NCBI RefSeq assembly: GCF_003590335.1
Contig: NZ_MIET01000011.1
Coordinates: 186,001-250,000 of the forward strand
Origin: Pseudoalteromonas sp. MSK9-3
GTDB lineage: Bacteria > Pseudomonadota > Gammaproteobacteria > Enterobacterales > Alteromonadaceae
Length of the DNA: 64,000 bases
Direction of reading: 5' to 3'
Part shown: piece after piece, positions 1 to 9,537 of the stretch
How the letters are laid out: each line of letters opens with the position of its first letter
Position numbering within the stretch: position 1 is the first letter of the stretch
The notes under the pieces: generated by a model
Databases searched by the model: none
The model's input: the letters and a program-made list of their open reading frames with translations, nothing else
Told to the model about the DNA's origin: nothing
Made by a program: the position numbers and the translations under genes

Positions 1-1394
1 CTACCGGTCTCAACAATATCAACAATCGGCTTTGGGTAATCCACGCCTAATTGCACTTGGTACATTGCTTGTTCCATCGGTGTTAATAACCAAGGGGTGT
101 GTATCAATTCATTTGGTAACTCAGCAAGTTCAGGAACGTACTGACGAATAAAAATACCGTCTGGGTCTTTTTCTTGCGATTGTTTGACGGGGTTGTAAAT
201 TCGCAATGTATTAATGCCAGTCATACCCGCTTGCATTTGGAATTGCGCGTAATGGATCCCCGGTTCAAAATCTAGAAACAGCCTTGCTAAATGAGGCGCT
301 CCCCAGCGCCAATCAAGTTGTAAATGATGGCACAGAAAACTCACTAACATCGCACGCATTCTAAAATTCACATACCCGGTTCTATGAAGTGCCCGCATAC
401 ATGCATCGACTATAGGGTAGCCGGTATACCCTGTTTGCCACGCTTCAAAATGCTGCAATGCGATGTCATCATTTTTGTAAGTAAACGAACCATAAGCGCG
501 ATTCAGAGGCTGGTGTTCAATAGAGCATTCTGACTCGAACTTTTGTATAAAGTGACAATGCCAATGGAGCCTTGATGAGAGCGCTATAAGTGATTTTCGC
601 CACCCTTTTTGATCCCAATGTGCCAAAAGCATTTGGTAAAACTCACGTAAACTGATGTTACCCCAAGCAAGGTAAGCAGACATCCTTGAGCACGCTAAAC
701 GGCTTAAGTCAGGGCTTGATAGGTGAAACGCATAAGACTGCCCTCGTTCTTGAAAGAAGCTGTTTAATACCCGCCATGCGTGCGCTGTACCACCGCTTTG
801 AAAATGCGTGTCTGTTGCTCGCCACGCGAGCGGCGCATGAAATACAGGAAGCGGCTCTAATTCATCGGGTTGAGGTCTTAACCAAGGGATCCGCAACGTA
901 TCAATGGCAGAAATAGTGGCTCGCATGGTTTTTTGCCAGCTTTTGTCCCAGTCAAGTCGATTGGTTATACCACGACGTACCGCGCCTGTTTCAAACTCAC
1001 ACCAGGTAACCTGATTTTCTGTGCACCACTGCTTTATGAGCAAATCCCTGTCAAAAGTCGCCCTTAAACCCACTTCTTGATGACTCCAAATTGTAGTAAC
1101 TTGCCAGCATTGGCTTAATTGTTCAAAACACTCCAATGCAGAACCGACCAACACCGTGACAGTTACATCCTCTAATTGGCTGTTCATGTCCTCAAGTGAC
1201 TGATAAACAAAACGCCAGTGCCTGATGTCATAATGAGGGTCAGCTAACAGTTCAGGTTCGACAATATAAAGTAGTAAAACGGGTAAACTAGAGCACATTG
1301 CCTGCTGTAACGGGGCATGATCAGTCAGCCGTAGATCGCGCTTTAACCACACCACATTAATACTTTGCTTTTTTAATGGACTCGTATCATTCAC
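1..1394 (-). CDS. Cryptochrome/photolyase family protein, C-terminus cut by window edge
   Basis: This is a flavoprotein of the DNA photolyase/cryptochrome family, expected to repair UV-induced pyrimidine dimers or to sense blue light. The N-terminus carries the family signature ([17 protein letters not shown]). The C-terminal FAD-binding half shows [32 protein letters not shown] and [16 protein letters not shown]. The reading frame is open to base 1, giving 464 residues and ending in [12 protein letters not shown], so only the extreme C-terminus is missing. I chose a GTG start at 1394 because GGGAG lies 8 bases upstream and a TAG closes the frame just before. The segment around the third electron-transfer tryptophan reads YAQFQMQAG rather than the NNGGWQW of E. 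coli photolyase, so this is not a classical CPD photolyase subclass. It is divergent from the ABC1 kinase gene. Confidence 0.85.
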   Translation of the reverse strand, partial: MNDTSPLKKQSINVVWLKRDLRLTDHAPLQQAMCSSLPVLLLYIVEPELLADPHYDIRHWRFVYQSLEDMNSQLEDVTVTVLVGSALECFEQLSQCWQVTTIWSHQEVGLRATFDRDLLIKQWCTENQVTWCEFETGAVRRGITNRLDWDKSWQKTMRATISAIDTLRIPWLRPQPDELEPLPVFHAPLAWRATDTHFQSGGTAHAWRVLNSFFQERGQSYAFHLSSPDLSRLACSRMSAYLAWGNISLREFYQMLLAHWDQKGWRKSLIALSSRLHWHCHFIQKFESECSIEHQPLNRAYGSFTYKNDDIALQHFEAWQTGYTGYPIVDACMRALHRTGYVNFRMRAMLVSFLCHHLQLDWRWGAPHLARLFLDFEPGIHYAQFQMQAGMTGINTLRIYNPVKQSQEKDPDGIFIRQYVPELAELPNELIHTPWLLTPMEQAMYQVQLGVDYPKPIVDIVETG

Positions 1395-1579
1395 GTGTAA
1401 TACTCCCTACTTTTATCGCCATAGGGCATTTGCGATAAAACCTTCTATAAAGCGGACAATACGTTTTGCTATAAAATTTAGATTAGTTTTTATAGAGATA
1501 AACTAATGCAGACAGTGCGCTTTTTGATACATAATGTCGTATAACGAGTCAGATAAATAACACAAATAGAGTACCCATC

Positions 1580-2914
1580 ATGCACAGTGACAAAGGAAAA
1601 AAAGTACCTGCCACTAAACTCGCTCGACTTTCAAAGTTAGGGCAACTAGTCACACAGGTCACCGGTAATGTTGCATTAGAGGGTATGAAGCAATTGTCAC
1701 AGGGTGAAAAGCCAAAACTCTCCAACCTCATAATGCACCCAAATAACATCAAAAATGTAGCCGATAAACTCGCTCAAATGCGTGGTGCAGCCATGAAATT
1801 GGGACAACTCATTTCAATGGATGCAGGTGACTTAATACCCAAAGAGTTAAGCGCCCTACTGAGTCAACTACGCTCTAATGCTCGCCCTATGCCCAATAAG
1901 CAACTACTGCAAACATTAAAAGAAAATTGGGGAGACAATTGGTTAGATAACTTTAGTCATTTTGAACTAAGCCCATTTGCATCAGCATCAATTGGCCAAG
2001 TTCATCTCGCGTATGATGAACGAGGGACTAAGTTAGCTATAAAAATTCAGTACCCAGGTGTACGTCAATCAATTGATGCCGATGTAGATAACGTGGCCAA
2101 AGTGATAAAGCTTTCAGGGTTACTACCAAAGCATATCGAGTTGGATAGCCTGCTCCAAGATGTTAAAACCCAGCTAAAAATAGAGTCTGATTATCTTCAG
2201 GAGTCCAAGTATCTAAGCAGATACGCAGAACTATTAAAGGACGATGGAAACTTCATTATTCCTACTCTTTACCCTGAGCACATCACGCAAAATGTTTTAC
2301 CCATGACCTTTGTTGGTGGCGTTGAAATAGACAAAGCACTCGCTGAGCCACAAGAGGCCAGAAATCGTATGGTTCGGTTGTTAATTGAGTTGTTTTTCAA
2401 GGAGCTTTTTAGCTTCAAACTGATGCAAACTGATCCTAACTTTGCTAACTATTTATACCAATCTAACGGTCAAAAAGTCGTTTTACTCGACTTTGGCGCT
2501 ACCCGCGAAATATCATGTGATATAAGTGAAGGTTATTTAGCATTAATAAACGCTGCCTGTGAGAAAAACACGGATAAAATAAGACGAGCCGCGATGAAAA
2601 TTGGTTTCTTTAAACAAGATATTGAAGAAGACTACTTTGACCAAATCGCCACTATTTTTTCACTTGCGACGGAGCCCCTCCAATATGACGGCGTATATGA
2701 TTTTTCAACCTCGAGCCTAGCTCAGCGAATTCAGCATGCAGGGCAGTCGATTAATAATAGAAAAGATCAATGGCATACACCGCCGGTCGATGCACTCTTC
2801 ATTCATCGTAAATTAGCAGGATTATATTTATTAGCCGCTAAACTTGAAGCCAAGGTCAATGTTGCTGCGCTATTTAAACCTTACCTATCAACAAATGAAG
2901 ATAACAGTATCTAA
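1580..2914 (+). CDS. ABC1/AarF/UbiB-family atypical kinase
   Basis: This 444-residue protein belongs to the ABC1 (UbiB/COQ8/ADCK) atypical kinase family, which supports ubiquinone and lipid metabolism. The hallmark KxGQ motif is seen as KLGQ at about residues 73-76. The alanine-rich nucleotide loop reads ASASIGQVH at about 134-142, the catalytic lysine lies in AIKIQYPG, the catalytic loop reads QTDPNFANY, and the metal-binding DFG is present. It lacks the C-terminal membrane helices of UbiB and is shorter than E. coli UbiB (546 aa), so it is closer to the soluble COQ8-like paralogues than to the housekeeping ubiB gene. It stands alone, divergent from the photolyase-family gene. The exact substrate is not known. 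Confidence 0.85.
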   Translation: MHSDKGKKVPATKLARLSKLGQLVTQVTGNVALEGMKQLSQGEKPKLSNLIMHPNNIKNVADKLAQMRGAAMKLGQLISMDAGDLIPKELSALLSQLRSNARPMPNKQLLQTLKENWGDNWLDNFSHFELSPFASASIGQVHLAYDERGTKLAIKIQYPGVRQSIDADVDNVAKVIKLSGLLPKHIELDSLLQDVKTQLKIESDYLQESKYLSRYAELLKDDGNFIIPTLYPEHITQNVLPMTFVGGVEIDKALAEPQEARNRMVRLLIELFFKELFSFKLMQTDPNFANYLYQSNGQKVVLLDFGATREISCDISEGYLALINAACEKNTDKIRRAAMKIGFFKQDIEEDYFDQIATIFSLATEPLQYDGVYDFSTSSLAQRIQHAGQSINNRKDQWHTPPVDALFIHRKLAGLYLLAAKLEAKVNVAALFKPYLSTNEDNSI

Positions 2915-2940
2915 GTTAAGTAAAGAAGTGATGAAGGGGT

Positions 2941-3120
2941 TTAACGAGATGCCTTTTTAGCGGTAAGCCATGCCGCTATTTTTTTTTCAAATTTAGGAAT
3001 AGTCGATACGGCCACACTCAAGCATAACAACCCAATGATAATGAAAACGACATGCTGGTCTTGTATACCTAACACCAAAAATATTGTACCAATAATTAAA
3101 TTTGACCACTTACCAAACAT
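2941..3120 (-). CDS. Small two-helix membrane protein (59 aa)
   Basis: A short frame of 59 residues begins with ATG at 3120, preceded by AAAGG about 9 bases upstream, and stops at 2941. It contains two hydrophobic stretches, roughly residues 8-20 and 24-40, followed by a lysine-rich cytoplasmic-type tail (KFEKKIAAW). It is convergent with the ABC1 kinase gene, with only 26 bases between the two stops. I do not recognise a family. The good ribosome binding site and the clear membrane topology make it likely to be a real small gene. Confidence 0.55.
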   Translation of the reverse strand: MFGKWSNLIIGTIFLVLGIQDQHVVFIIIGLLCLSVAVSTIPKFEKKIAAWLTAKKASR

Positions 3121-3555
3121 AAAAATATGCCTTTCAACTCATTATTATCACCACTTAAAAATGCTAAACGCTCAACACATTTCCAAATAACTCCCAAACT
3201 ACCCAGCTCTAATTTCCCATTTAGAACATTGTGTTAAATGCTAGGGCTCAGTTTTGTGCCGAAAAATAACACATATGTACAAATAGCAATAGTGTGCATA
3301 ATAGAAACAAGTGGTAAAATTGTGATTAAATGTAAATGAGATAGGATAATAAACATTTTATAACTATAAAAAGTTAACAATTATCAATGAGTAACAGCAG
3401 AATTGTGACACGTGGTATGAGTGACTAAGGTGTTTTGAAGTCACGTGTTCAGAGGTATAGTGCGTTATTTTTGTTAGAGCTTACCTTCGTCTTAGAATAC
3501 TCAAGCTGACTTTCTCATGTCAGGAAAAAATCTCTTTGCCATAGTAATAGATGCA
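3121..3555. other. Intergenic stretch without recognised gene
   Basis: About 435 bases of AT-rich sequence separate the small membrane protein and the LysE gene. I see no convincing reading frame, repeat or RNA gene here. Confidence 0.5.
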
Positions 3556-4173
3556 TTACCCAGATGTAAGCTGCGTCATAATGTCTAAACACACAGGGAC
3601 AACAGACAGCAATAATAAGCCTGCCATCGTATAATTAAAGTATCGCTGTCGAACTGAACTGCTCAAGTACTTTTTTAGCACCACACCGAATACCAACCAG
3701 ACACCTACACACGGTAGTCCCACAGCTAAAAATACAGCAGCCACCAGCATATTTTCATAAACATAGTCTGCTCCGCTATTAGTAAAAGCCACAATCGCGC
3801 CCATTGCGACTACCCAAGCCTTTGCATTTACCCATTGAAATAGTGCACCATGTAAAAAAGTTAGCGGCCGTTGTTGCACGTCACTTTGCAACTCACTATG
3901 CGAGCAAGCAATCAACAAACTTAAATATATTAAGTACACTGTACCTAGGCATTTTATCCATAATTGCAAAGCTGGAAATACCTCAAATAGCTCACCAAAC
4001 CCAAACCCTACGATAATAAGCATAACTGCAAAGCCAAAACATATGCCTACGAGCAATGGAATACTTTTGCGCCATCCAAAATTTACCCCAGACGTCATAA
4101 CCATAATATTGTTTGGCCCAGGTGTAATAGAAGAAGAAATCGCAAATAATAATACAGCCAGTAAGGCTTCCAT
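3556..4173 (-). CDS. LysE/RhtB-family amino-acid exporter
   Basis: This 205-residue inner-membrane protein belongs to the LysE/RhtB family, which exports amino acids such as homoserine, threonine or lysine. The diagnostic N-terminal motif is ITPGPNNIMVMTSGVNFGW, followed by about six hydrophobic segments. The open frame extends further upstream, but the start is set at ATG 4173 (MEALLAVLLF) because AGGAAA lies just before it and this start gives normal family length. The substrate cannot be deduced. A second LysE-type gene occurs at 27454. Confidence 0.85.
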   Translation of the reverse strand: MEALLAVLLFAISSSITPGPNNIMVMTSGVNFGWRKSIPLLVGICFGFAVMLIIVGFGFGELFEVFPALQLWIKCLGTVYLIYLSLLIACSHSELQSDVQQRPLTFLHGALFQWVNAKAWVVAMGAIVAFTNSGADYVYENMLVAAVFLAVGLPCVGVWLVFGVVLKKYLSSSVRQRYFNYTMAGLLLLSVVPVCLDIMTQLTSG

Positions 4174-4231
4174 GGTATTTCCTTTAAATTCGATGGTTAC
4201 GATGTCGCACTTATTATATGAATTCGGGGGT

Positions 4232-4693
4232 CTATTCTGGCTTAAGCATATAGAGGCAATTATCGTATGGGATGGTGCCCGGGTAGGCAGAAAACCGAAA
4301 ACCGGCTTTTTCATATGCTCTAATAGCACTAAAATTATGAGTGACGACAAAGAGCGATGCGCTTTTTGTATGTGTCAACTCTAAGCCACGTGTTATTAGG
4401 CTGTCAATTAAAATACTGGCAACACCAGTACCTCTGTTCTCAGGTGATACGGCAAGGCGGCCCAAATGGCAACGTCCAACCCGTTCACATACTTGGCCAA
4501 AAGCAACACATTCCTCATCTTCATTAATGAGTACGTATGAAGCAATTTTATCCAGACTCAAGCTGTCTTTAAATGATGTTCTATCATAAGGGTAAGGAAA
4601 TTGAGGCCCAGCCCACTCTTTGGTAGATTGCGCATCATCAAACCAATTCATTATTGTCGCTAAATGTGCCTCACTTGCTGCAACTAAGTTCAT
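4232..4693 (-). CDS. GNAT-family N-acetyltransferase
   Basis: This 153-residue protein has the GNAT fold, which moves an acetyl group from acetyl-CoA to an amine. The acetyl-CoA-binding motif A is seen in LGRLAVSPENRGTGVASILI, and motif B near the C-terminus reads NFSAIRAYEKAGFRF. It lies 58 bases upstream of the LysE gene in the same orientation, so the two may be cotranscribed. The acceptor substrate is unknown. Confidence 0.85.
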   Translation of the reverse strand: MNLVAASEAHLATIMNWFDDAQSTKEWAGPQFPYPYDRTSFKDSLSLDKIASYVLINEDEECVAFGQVCERVGRCHLGRLAVSPENRGTGVASILIDSLITRGLELTHTKSASLFVVTHNFSAIRAYEKAGFRFSAYPGTIPYDNCLYMLKPE

Positions 4694-5036
4694 CCTGACC
4701 TCTAAAGTGTATAAGCTAATTACCCAAAACTTATTCTGATAAATAATCTACACACAATAAAGAGAATTATATTCATGATTGTGAATGTTGAGTAGGCATA
4801 ATATAGCGCACTACTATGCCTACCCAAATTGAGTGAAACACAGCGTTGATGTAATTATTACTATTAGTGAGGTTGAAATGTGTTATGGCTGAATTGGAGG
4901 CTGAATTTCACGTCATATAAGTCTATGGTAAAATAGACAACAGGACGAACCTAAATTAAACATACCGTGTAAATATACCGGCTTTACTAAGTAGCGACTT
5001 TCAATATATTCGATTGCCAAAGCTGAGCCATACTTA
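4694..5036. other. Intergenic stretch, nothing recognised
   Basis: These 343 AT-rich bases lie between the GNAT start and the hairpin behind upp. I see no supported gene or repeat. Confidence 0.4.
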
Positions 5037-5075
5037 AACTACCTTAAATTGAAACTTGTTCAATTTAAGGTAGTT
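5037..5075 (-). terminator. Hairpin downstream of upp
   Basis: A perfect 15-base inverted repeat (arms 5037-5051 and 5061-5075, loop of 9) sits 4 bases beyond the upp stop codon. It is AT-rich and has no long T tract, so it may act as a weak terminator or an mRNA-end stabiliser. Confidence 0.6.
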
Positions 5076-5078
5076 GTA

Positions 5079-5711
5079 CTAACCTACGGTGCCAAATATT
5101 TTGTCACCAGCATCTCCAAGGCCAGGTACGATATACCCATGCTCATTGAGATGGCTGTCTAACGACGCAGTATAAATTTCAACGCCAGGGTGAGCGTTTA
5201 AGGTTGCTTCAACCCCTTCAGGGGCCGCCACTAAAATAACGGCTTTTATCTGTTTGCACCCTGCTTCTTTTAACATATCAATGGTCGCTATCAAAGATCC
5301 ACCTGTAGCAAGCATTGGATCAATAACCAAACTCAAGCGCTCATCAATTTTACCCACCAGCTTTTCAAAGTATGGAACCGGCTCAAGTGTTTGTTCATTT
5401 CGCTGCAAGCCAACCACACTCACCTTAGCCGCCGGGATCAACTCCATGACACCATCCATCATACCTAAACCAGCTCTGAGTATTGGCACCACCGTAATTT
5501 TTTTACCTTGTAGCTTAGATACCTGAATATCACTCCCCTCCCAGCCTTTTATGGTCTGAGTTTCTAGCGGGAGGCTTTTAGTCGCTTCATATGTTAGTAA
5601 AGTGCCAACTTCAGATACTAACTCTCGAAAACTCTTAGTACTGATCCCTTGCTCACGCAATAACGCAAGTTTATGTTGCACAAGTGGGTGGTCAATGATG
5701 TGTAATGCCAT
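5079..5711 (-). CDS. upp: Uracil phosphoribosyltransferase
   Basis: This enzyme converts uracil and PRPP to UMP in pyrimidine salvage. The 210-residue length matches the family (E. coli 208). The PRPP-binding loop reads [11 protein letters not shown], and the uracil-binding C-terminus reads [16 protein letters not shown]. It is monocistronic here, with no uraA uracil permease next to it, and ends in a strong inverted repeat. The identification is certain. Confidence 0.97.
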   Translation of the reverse strand: MALHIIDHPLVQHKLALLREQGISTKSFRELVSEVGTLLTYEATKSLPLETQTIKGWEGSDIQVSKLQGKKITVVPILRAGLGMMDGVMELIPAAKVSVVGLQRNEQTLEPVPYFEKLVGKIDERLSLVIDPMLATGGSLIATIDMLKEAGCKQIKAVILVAAPEGVEATLNAHPGVEIYTASLDSHLNEHGYIVPGLGDAGDKIFGTVG

Positions 5712-5871
5712 GGAGACAGTCCATTTTATAATTTATGACATTATTATAAGGTATTTCTATAAGATATTTCAGCAAAGGAGTGTTTAAGACAATTAAAAAT
5801 TATACGGACAATGTGACATATGAACACTGTAATGGGCAAAGTGTACTCAACCCATTACAGACGTTAAGCCT

Positions 5872-6420
5872 TTACAATGACTCAAAAAACTCATCAGGCG
5901 TATGCCTAATTGGTTTAGTACATGCCACAGTAGGTGTACCCAAGTACAAATAACCCACAATTTCGTCACGTTCATCTAAGCCGAGCAATGATTTAACCTT
6001 AGGGCTTTGAGCAAAGTATCCAGTGCGCCATACACCCGACAATCGTTGCGCAAATGCAGCTTGTTGCATCGCAAATACACTACATGCGGCACTTTCAATT
6101 TGTTCAATACGGGGGACTTTCGGGTGTTCTTGATATGGACTAATAGCAATGACCAGCATGGGCGCTCTTTGTGGCAACGCTTTTGCTCGATCCACAACGC
6201 GTTCTTCTTGCCCTTCGGCAACCGCAGCTTGGTAATATATTTCACCTAATTTATCTCTGCCTTCCTCCTCAACCACGATAAACCGAAATGGTTTTAGCCC
6301 ACCATGATCAGGGACTTTTAACGCCGCTTTTTTTATTACTTCAAGCTGTTCAGCTGAAGGACCAGGAAACGATAAGTTACTATCTGATTGCCTTGTAGTT
6401 AGAAGTTCGATGGCATCCAT
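5872..6420 (-). CDS. Nitroreductase-family protein, YdjA-like
   Basis: This 182-residue FMN-dependent oxidoreductase resembles E. coli YdjA, a minimal nitroreductase. The start MDAIELLTTRQS, the middle APMLVIAISPYQEHPKVPRIEQ, the segment GVWRTGYF and the end VGYLYLGTP follow the YdjA pattern closely. I placed the start at ATG 6420; an upstream TTG would add three residues, but AAAGG is better spaced for 6420. In E. coli ydjA lies next to sppA and ansA. Here the same genes are found within 6 kb but are separated by DoxX and fadH. Confidence 0.85.
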   Translation of the reverse strand: MDAIELLTTRQSDSNLSFPGPSAEQLEVIKKAALKVPDHGGLKPFRFIVVEEEGRDKLGEIYYQAAVAEGQEERVVDRAKALPQRAPMLVIAISPYQEHPKVPRIEQIESAACSVFAMQQAAFAQRLSGVWRTGYFAQSPKVKSLLGLDERDEIVGYLYLGTPTVACTKPIRHTPDEFFESL

Positions 6421-6515
6421 TAAAACCAACCTTTATTAGAAATGATTGTTGTTTAGGATACCACCATATAGTTTATTGGGCTACGATATCGCGCTATAAG
6501 TCATTAATTTATTGA

Positions 6516-7208
6516 CTATTGAGGCTCTTTAATTAGTAACTTTTTTAACCAATAGTCGATACTAAAGTACCGTCCACCACCTACAAAAATTAAGCTCAAT
6601 AGCATGGCAAAATACAATGCCGCAAACTCAATTCCGTTATTGAGTACTGCAATCGACCCTTTTTCATACAAGTAATCAGGGAAGCCATGTTCTTGCACAA
6701 TCCCTTTTATTTTATCAAGCCGCTCTCCTACTTCTAAACTGTTATCTAAGCTCGCTTGCGCACCTGGAATACTTAGCCACTCTAATACTTGAGCTGCACT
6801 GGTATCTGGATTAGTTGGGGCAATCGCAAACCACCCGTTGTGCCAATGCACAGTCGTAGCGGCAATAAACATGGTAAACATAAGCGGAATGGCTGCAAAT
6901 CTGGTCAATAAACCAATAAGTATTAACCATCCACCTAAAAACTCAGACCAGCCAGCGAGAAAAGCCAATAAATCAGGAAATGGTAAGCCAAGCCCCCAAT
7001 CACTATTACCAAACCAGTTAACAACACTAGGGTCAGCCAATAAGGTGTTAGGAAAAGTCATTTGCGCATTCGATAAATTGAGTTTGTTAAAGCCTGCAAT
7101 GATCATAACGGGTGCCAGGATCAATCTAAAAAGGAGCGGAGGGATCCCATCTAATATTTCAAGCTTTTTTAAGGTAAGTTGATAAAGGGCGTGAATTTTT
7201 AACAGCAT
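6516..7208 (-). CDS. DoxX-family membrane protein
   Basis: This 230-residue integral membrane protein belongs to the DoxX family. It has four to five hydrophobic segments, including LLFRLILAPVMIIAGFNKL near the N-terminus and a tryptophan-rich loop (FAGWSEFLGGWLIL-like). Relatives work with quinones or in maturation of copper-binding peptides (HvfX), but the HvfA/B/C partner genes are absent here, so no function is assigned. It lies about 100 bases downstream of fadH in the same direction. Confidence 0.7.
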   Translation of the reverse strand: MLLKIHALYQLTLKKLEILDGIPPLLFRLILAPVMIIAGFNKLNLSNAQMTFPNTLLADPSVVNWFGNSDWGLGLPFPDLLAFLAGWSEFLGGWLILIGLLTRFAAIPLMFTMFIAATTVHWHNGWFAIAPTNPDTSAAQVLEWLSIPGAQASLDNSLEVGERLDKIKGIVQEHGFPDYLYEKGSIAVLNNGIEFAALYFAMLLSLIFVGGGRYFSIDYWLKKLLIKEPQ

Positions 7209-7311
7209 GTGCGGCCTTTTGATAGTGAGTATTAAAACTTAGTTATCAGTGTAGACCGCATTTTGAAAACTTTTATTGCATCAGAACAAAGAAAAAAGTA
7301 TGAGTTTACTC

Positions 7312-9273
7312 CTATATCTTTCTCGCGACTTGCAATGCTTCATATATCGCACGCTTTGCATCAATAGCACTGGCAAGCTTTGCACCACCAATGACATGCT
7401 GATTATCTGGTAACGTTTCTTTATTGAATAACCTATCATTAGAGACTTGGCCAATACATGCAATCACAGTGTCAACATCTAGCCATTTGTCTTCACCATT
7501 CACCCTTACCAGCAAACCTTCATTTGAAAAGGCAACGTATTCACACCCTGAAATTTGTTCAACACCATGATGTTTTGCCACCTGGCGGTGGATCCAGCCC
7601 GTTGTTTTACCGAGTTCACTACCAAACCTACCGGCGCTGCGCTTTAACATATACAGTTTTCTTGGGTCTTTTTCACAGGCTGGCTCGCACTCTATGCCCC
7701 ACTGAGATTTAAAGCCATCTATTGATTGGTCTGACGTTTCTGTTAAAAATGCAACCATATCAAACCCTATGCCGCCCGCGCCCAAAATTGCGATCCGTTC
7801 ACCCAGCTCAACTTCACCGCGAATGACTTGATCGTAAGCAAAAACCTGTTTTTCATCCGAGCACTTGATGGGAGATAACCGAGGGGTGACCCCTGTGGCA
7901 AACACAATGTCATCGTATTGAGTAAGCATCTTTTCCTCAAACGACGTGTCTAACTCTACAGCAACGTTCAATCTCTTTATCTCAGAAAGATAAAAAGCTA
8001 AGGTTTTTTTAAAGTCTTCTTTACCGGGGATCTGCATGGCCAAATTAAATTGCCCACCGGCATGACTATTTTTATCAATAAGCGTGACTGTGTGACCTTT
8101 TTTAGCTAAATAATAGCTCGCTGCAAGCCCCGCAGGACCCGCTCCCACAACCAGTACCTTTTTAGCGTTTGTGGTTAATGCTAACGGGTAATCTAATTCA
8201 AAACCAGCTTGCGGATTAACCAAGCATGTCGCGCGCTTTCCTTTGAATACGTGGTCTAAACACCCTTGATTACAGCCAATGCAAATATTAATTTGCTCAC
8301 TGCTGCCATTTTTGTACTTATTAAAAAACTCTGGATCTGCAAGAAGCGGCCGTGCCATTGATATTAAGTCTGCATTTTCATCTTCTAAAATGCCATTGGC
8401 GATATCTGGTGTGTTGATCCGGTTAACAGCAATAACAGGAATGCTTACCACATCCTTAAGTCGCTTCGACGCTTCTTTGAATGCACCTGGTGGTACCATA
8501 CTCGCAATAGTCGGAACTCTGGCCTCATGCCAACCAATACCTGTATTTAGTATGTCAACACCTGCAGCTTCTAACGCCAAGGCTTGCTCTGTCACTTCTT
8601 CTGGCGTTGAGCCATTAGGAACTAAATCCATGACTGACAATCTGAAAATAATTAAAAATTTATCCGAAACTTGCGCTCTAACCGCCCTGACTATTTCAAC
8701 AGCAAGGCGCATTCTATTTTGAAGATTGCCACCATACTCATCGCTGCGTTTATTGGTATGATTAGCCATAAACTCATTTATTAAGTACCCTTCTGAGCCC
8801 ATCACTTCAACACCATCGTAGCCTGCTTGTTCAGCAAGCTTTGCTGAGCGCGCAAAATCCTTAATGGTACTTTTTATCATACCCACCGACATGTTTTTTG
8901 GTTTATAGGGATTGATTGGTGCTTTAATCGCACTGGGAGCCACATTAAATGGGTGGTACGCATAGCGCCCTGCGTGCAGTAATTGTAAACATATTTTGGC
9001 ATCATGTTTGTGCGCGGCGTGAGTGTACGCTCGATGCTTAACTACATCATAATAACTATTAAAAGACGAGGCTATTGGCGTTAACTTACCCCTGATATTT
9101 GGGCTATAACCACCCGTTATAATAAGACCAGTGCCACCTTTCGCACGAGCTTCATAAAATGCGCTTAACCTTTTTCGATTATGCCATCCTTCTTCTAACC
9201 CTGTATGCATTGACCCCATGACTAAACGATTACGTAGTTGAGTGTGCTTCAATTCTAATTTTTTTTCTAACAT
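7312..9273 (-). CDS. fadH: NADPH-dependent 2,4-dienoyl-CoA reductase
   Basis: This is the iron-sulfur flavoenzyme that reduces 2,4-dienoyl-CoA during beta-oxidation of polyunsaturated fatty acids. The 653 residues (E. coli 672) start with the old-yellow-enzyme barrel (LRNRLVMGSMHTGLEEG). The 4Fe-4S cysteine cluster follows (CIGCNQGC, then ATCLVNP) at about residues 330-350. The C-terminal part has FAD- and NADP-binding Rossmann domains (VVGAGPAGLAASYYLAKKGH and ILGAGGIGFD). The active-site tyrosine lies in GYDGVEVMGSEGYLINEF. It is divergent from sppA. Confidence 0.95.
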   Translation of the reverse strand: MLEKKLELKHTQLRNRLVMGSMHTGLEEGWHNRKRLSAFYEARAKGGTGLIITGGYSPNIRGKLTPIASSFNSYYDVVKHRAYTHAAHKHDAKICLQLLHAGRYAYHPFNVAPSAIKAPINPYKPKNMSVGMIKSTIKDFARSAKLAEQAGYDGVEVMGSEGYLINEFMANHTNKRSDEYGGNLQNRMRLAVEIVRAVRAQVSDKFLIIFRLSVMDLVPNGSTPEEVTEQALALEAAGVDILNTGIGWHEARVPTIASMVPPGAFKEASKRLKDVVSIPVIAVNRINTPDIANGILEDENADLISMARPLLADPEFFNKYKNGSSEQINICIGCNQGCLDHVFKGKRATCLVNPQAGFELDYPLALTTNAKKVLVVGAGPAGLAASYYLAKKGHTVTLIDKNSHAGGQFNLAMQIPGKEDFKKTLAFYLSEIKRLNVAVELDTSFEEKMLTQYDDIVFATGVTPRLSPIKCSDEKQVFAYDQVIRGEVELGERIAILGAGGIGFDMVAFLTETSDQSIDGFKSQWGIECEPACEKDPRKLYMLKRSAGRFGSELGKTTGWIHRQVAKHHGVEQISGCEYVAFSNEGLLVRVNGEDKWLDVDTVIACIGQVSNDRLFNKETLPDNQHVIGGAKLASAIDAKRAIYEALQVARKI

Positions 9274-9537
9274 TTCCTGCCCCGGCTAACTGGTCTAACC
9301 TGTGCAACATTATCAATTTTCTATGAATTAGCAAGTGTATTAACAAAGTAAATTATTTGTAGAGCCCCCTTTTTGTCACTTTTTAGACAGTTTCCCCACG
9401 AGGCCGTGAATTTAATACGCGATAGTGCGCCTTTAATACTTCGTTACGTTTTAATGATTACACCTTTATATGAACTAGGGTATTATCAATAATAGAGAAT
9501 ATTTTAGGTACTCCAGTACATTGATTGAGGGCTAATT

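Noticed and set aside
686..916. Plus-strand frame of 76 residues
   Set aside because: It lies antisense within the photolyase-family gene, which has strong family motifs on the minus strand.
6516..7208. HvfX copper-peptide maturation protein
   Set aside because: No HvfA, HvfB or HvfC genes are near, so only the DoxX family is claimed.
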